DNA of 7,598 nt, from the NCBI GenBank assembly GCA_040758525.1, contig JBFLVQ010000471.1, positions 1 through 7,598 on the forward strand. The letters are read 5' to 3'. The notes beneath the pieces were generated by a model. It had not been told where the DNA came from and made no database searches. It worked only from the letters and a program-made list of their open reading frames with translations. A program made the translations under genes and the position numbers. Shown here piece after piece: positions 5,715-7,598 of this stretch (position 1 is its first letter; each line of letters starts with the position of its first letter). This DNA comes from JBFLVQ01 sp040758525 (GTDB lineage: Bacteria; Acidobacteriota; Blastocatellia; Chloracidobacteriales; JADJPF01).

Positions 5715-7595
5715 GTGAGCAAAGCAGAGAGTTTAGCGGCAGCCACTCCTTATAGACACGTTTTAGGATTAGGTGAGCGCCAACGGGTTCTTATCAGGCG
5801 TGCTGTGCTGGCGCTATTGGGATTGTTATTATGCTACTTTGGCTGGTTGGCTAGTGAACTAACAATTCATTACTACGATAGTTATCAATACCTCAATAGC
5901 GCAAAAGCACTAGTTGGCTTCAATAGTTCCTATGATTATACTCGTCCCCCTCTGCTACCCTTACTACTTACTCCATTACTATTTGCTTATCGTGCTTTAC
6001 TCTCACCCTTCTGGTTGGAGCGTGCTCCTTATTTCCTGATGCTGATTATTAATGCTGCCGCACTCTGCTATGTATGGCGGGTATGGTGTGCTGGATTGGG
6101 AAGGGAACTGGCCTGGCCGCTGTTACTGCTATTATTGCTCAATAGAGTAGTCTTTCATTACCTGCCCTTTGTAATGCCAGATATCCTTGCAATGGGAATT
6201 GTAGCTGGTCTAGCGCTTAGCTGTGAGCGGTTGGTGCGTACAGATCGTGTTAAAGAGGCTGCTTGGGTAGGTTGGTGGTTAGGGCTAGCAGTATCTACCA
6301 AACACTACTTGGCACCGCTCAGCCTTGTGCCAGTGATATTTCTATTACTAGAGTGGGTAAGGTGGGAAGAGCAGCGAGTAAGAGTACATATACAGCTAAA
6401 GCAGCTAGGCTGGTTGGCGATTATTGCCGTAGTAGCAGCACTGGTCTTTCTCTCTCTACATAAGCTTGTCTTTGGGCTTGTGCCAGAGTATCAAGATCAA
6501 TCTGTATTCGTATTAATTCAGCGTGTTGTTGTGGCGGGGCGTGATATTAATGGATTGGGTGCGGTTAATAATTTTAGTGAAAGTGTCTACTACACTTTTG
6601 AATTGTTGATACGATCCTTCTCACTACCGCTGTTACTAGTAGGATTGCTAGGAATGATATTAGCGATTAAGTGCTGGGATCGCTGGTCAAGGTTATTAAT
6701 TATAATATTTGTAATACATTTAACAGTAATGACAGTACTGTTGCTACATAGAGAAGCACGCTACTTTCTACAGATCTATCCTGTAATCTACTTCTTCATA
6801 GGTCTTGCGCTTAAGCGTAGTATTGAACTTTGGTCAAGATCAGGGGTAGCTGTGCGTGGCTACTATATGAGTATTGTTGGTGTAGCCATCACGTTGAGTC
6901 TACTGGTTAGCGTTCTATACGGTACTGCCACCGAGGTGAAGAGCTTTACCGATAGCTGTTATCGTGATGATCTAATAATAAGGCTAGGCCGTTATCTGAA
7001 TAGAGAGCTTGCTCCTCATCAGAAGGCGGTTTGGCTGGGTGGTTATCACAATCTCCTTCCTACCAATACACAATTTATTGATGGGTCGCGATTTTACGGA
7101 GAGTTCTACTATACCTACAGTGCTCATGCCAACGCAGTTGCGTACTACTCAGATCGACGTTGTTATGGACTCTATCCCTTCCCACCCTCACCAGCACGTA
7201 GTGGTAGATTAGCGCGTGGAGATCTAATTATTCTTGCGCCCGATTTTCCTCCACAGTTAGCAGCCAAACAGCCTTTTCGCATCTATCTATTCGAAGAATT
7301 GAAGGAGTTTCGTCGGGAAGGCAGCCAGGGAGATACTGTAAGCTTTGTTGAACCAGCGAGCGGCGGGCGTATTCTGTTATTGGCAGATGCAGGCAAGTTT
7401 AGGATACAGGATAATAGCAGGCAACAACTACTATTGTGGGAGTTGGCCTTGGGCAATCAGACTAATCTGTTTATGAATGCTTTGCCATTGCCTTTAGAGA
7501 AATTTACTACCCCTGTGCCTGTTGCTATTAAAGATATCGACAAACTACTAATGATTCCGCTAGTAACGCCGCCGCATCTGTTTTATGGTAATTAA
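5715..7595 (+). CDS. GT-C fold membrane glycosyltransferase (ArnT/PMT-like)
   Basis: This is an integral membrane protein that should transfer a sugar from a polyprenyl-phosphate donor on the outer face of the inner membrane. From GTG 5715 it is 626 aa. About ten hydrophobic segments cover residues 29-402, starting with TM1 at about 29-47. The first outer loop has an acidic HYYDSYQYL (Asp55), where GT-C enzymes keep the catalytic Asp/Glu, and YTRPPLLP (75-82). A HREARYFLQIYP block (345-356) matches the E-x-RY-x-x-P region of the GT39/ArnT group. The last 220 or so residues are soluble and probably periplasmic, with no domain I can name. GTG 5715 has AAGGA (5705-5709) five bases upstream; a longer frame from GTG 5658 has none. 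The TAA ends three bases before the window edge. It is divergent from the minus-strand train; acceptor and sugar are unknown. Confidence 0.85.
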   Translation: MSKAESLAAATPYRHVLGLGERQRVLIRRAVLALLGLLLCYFGWLASELTIHYYDSYQYLNSAKALVGFNSSYDYTRPPLLPLLLTPLLFAYRALLSPFWLERAPYFLMLIINAAALCYVWRVWCAGLGRELAWPLLLLLLLNRVVFHYLPFVMPDILAMGIVAGLALSCERLVRTDRVKEAAWVGWWLGLAVSTKHYLAPLSLVPVIFLLLEWVRWEEQRVRVHIQLKQLGWLAIIAVVAALVFLSLHKLVFGLVPEYQDQSVFVLIQRVVVAGRDINGLGAVNNFSESVYYTFELLIRSFSLPLLLVGLLGMILAIKCWDRWSRLLIIIFVIHLTVMTVLLLHREARYFLQIYPVIYFFIGLALKRSIELWSRSGVAVRGYYMSIVGVAITLSLLVSVLYGTATEVKSFTDSCYRDDLIIRLGRYLNRELAPHQKAVWLGGYHNLLPTNTQFIDGSRFYGEFYYTYSAHANAVAYYSDRRCYGLYPFPPSPARSGRLARGDLIILAPDFPPQLAAKQPFRIYLFEELKEFRREGSQGDTVSFVEPASGGRILLLADAGKFRIQDNSRQQLLLWELALGNQTNLFMNALPLPLEKFTTPVPVAIKDIDKLLMIPLVTPPHLFYGN

Positions 7596-7598
7596 GGT

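Noticed and set aside
4658..6345. A 14-base sequence (GCCAGTGATATTTC) present in both the molybdoenzyme and the glycosyltransferase genes
   Set aside because: One such short exact match is not surprising in 7.6 kb and both copies are in coding sequence with different reading contexts.
1..7598. Defence system, CRISPR, transposon or phage module
   Set aside because: Although a Sir2 protein can be part of defence systems, this one is a stand-alone sirtuin with zinc cysteines in a metabolic gene train; no effector partner, repeat array, transposase or integrase is seen.

Overview
The window looks like a stretch of a bacterial chromosome, probably from a Gram-negative organism. It carries a twin-arginine (Tat) signal on a molybdoenzyme, a multi-spanning GT-C type glycosyltransferase with a large extracytoplasmic tail, and the shikimate gene aroB. 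Base composition is moderate (roughly mid-40s % GC, judged by eye). The style of the M3 peptidase C-terminus and the DUF4845-like protein next to aroB would fit Acidobacteriota. This is a tentative impression from remembered family features, not a placement.

Layout. Positions 1-5556 form one long minus-strand gene train. In transcription order it reads: a Tat-exported sulfite-oxidase-family molybdoenzyme (5556-4522), a short PrmA-like methyltransferase (4525-3848), a divergent sirtuin (3851-3093), an M3-family metallopeptidase (3010-1523), aroB (1503-370) and a DUF4845-like single-pass membrane protein cut by the left edge (383-1). The first three genes are joined by 4-base start/stop overlaps (GTGA at 4522-4525, ATGA at 3848-3851), so they are very likely translationally coupled. 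An 82-base gap (3011-3092) with a perfect 7-bp inverted repeat precedes the peptidase. Peptidase and aroB are 19 bases apart. aroB overlaps the last gene by 14 bases, and that gene's Shine-Dalgarno lies inside aroB. On the plus strand, a divergent gene for a GT-C fold membrane glycosyltransferase runs 5715-7595. The 158-base divergent region (5557-5714) holds a perfect TATAAT reading toward the molybdoenzyme.

Working together. The train mixes housekeeping (AroB makes 3-dehydroquinate for chorismate) with less common functions. The most interesting part is the coupled trio. The PrmA-like enzyme belongs to a family that methylates protein lysines and N-termini. It is coupled to a sirtuin whose family removes acyl groups from lysines, but this sirtuin lacks the usual Phe-Arg of the NAD loop and the Tyr/Arg pair of desuccinylases. 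A joint role in protein modification is inference only. I see no tRNA, rRNA, CRISPR array, insertion sequence or phage gene. Several start codons are non-ATG (TTG, GTG, GTG) or internal to a longer open frame; reasons for each choice are given in the entries.
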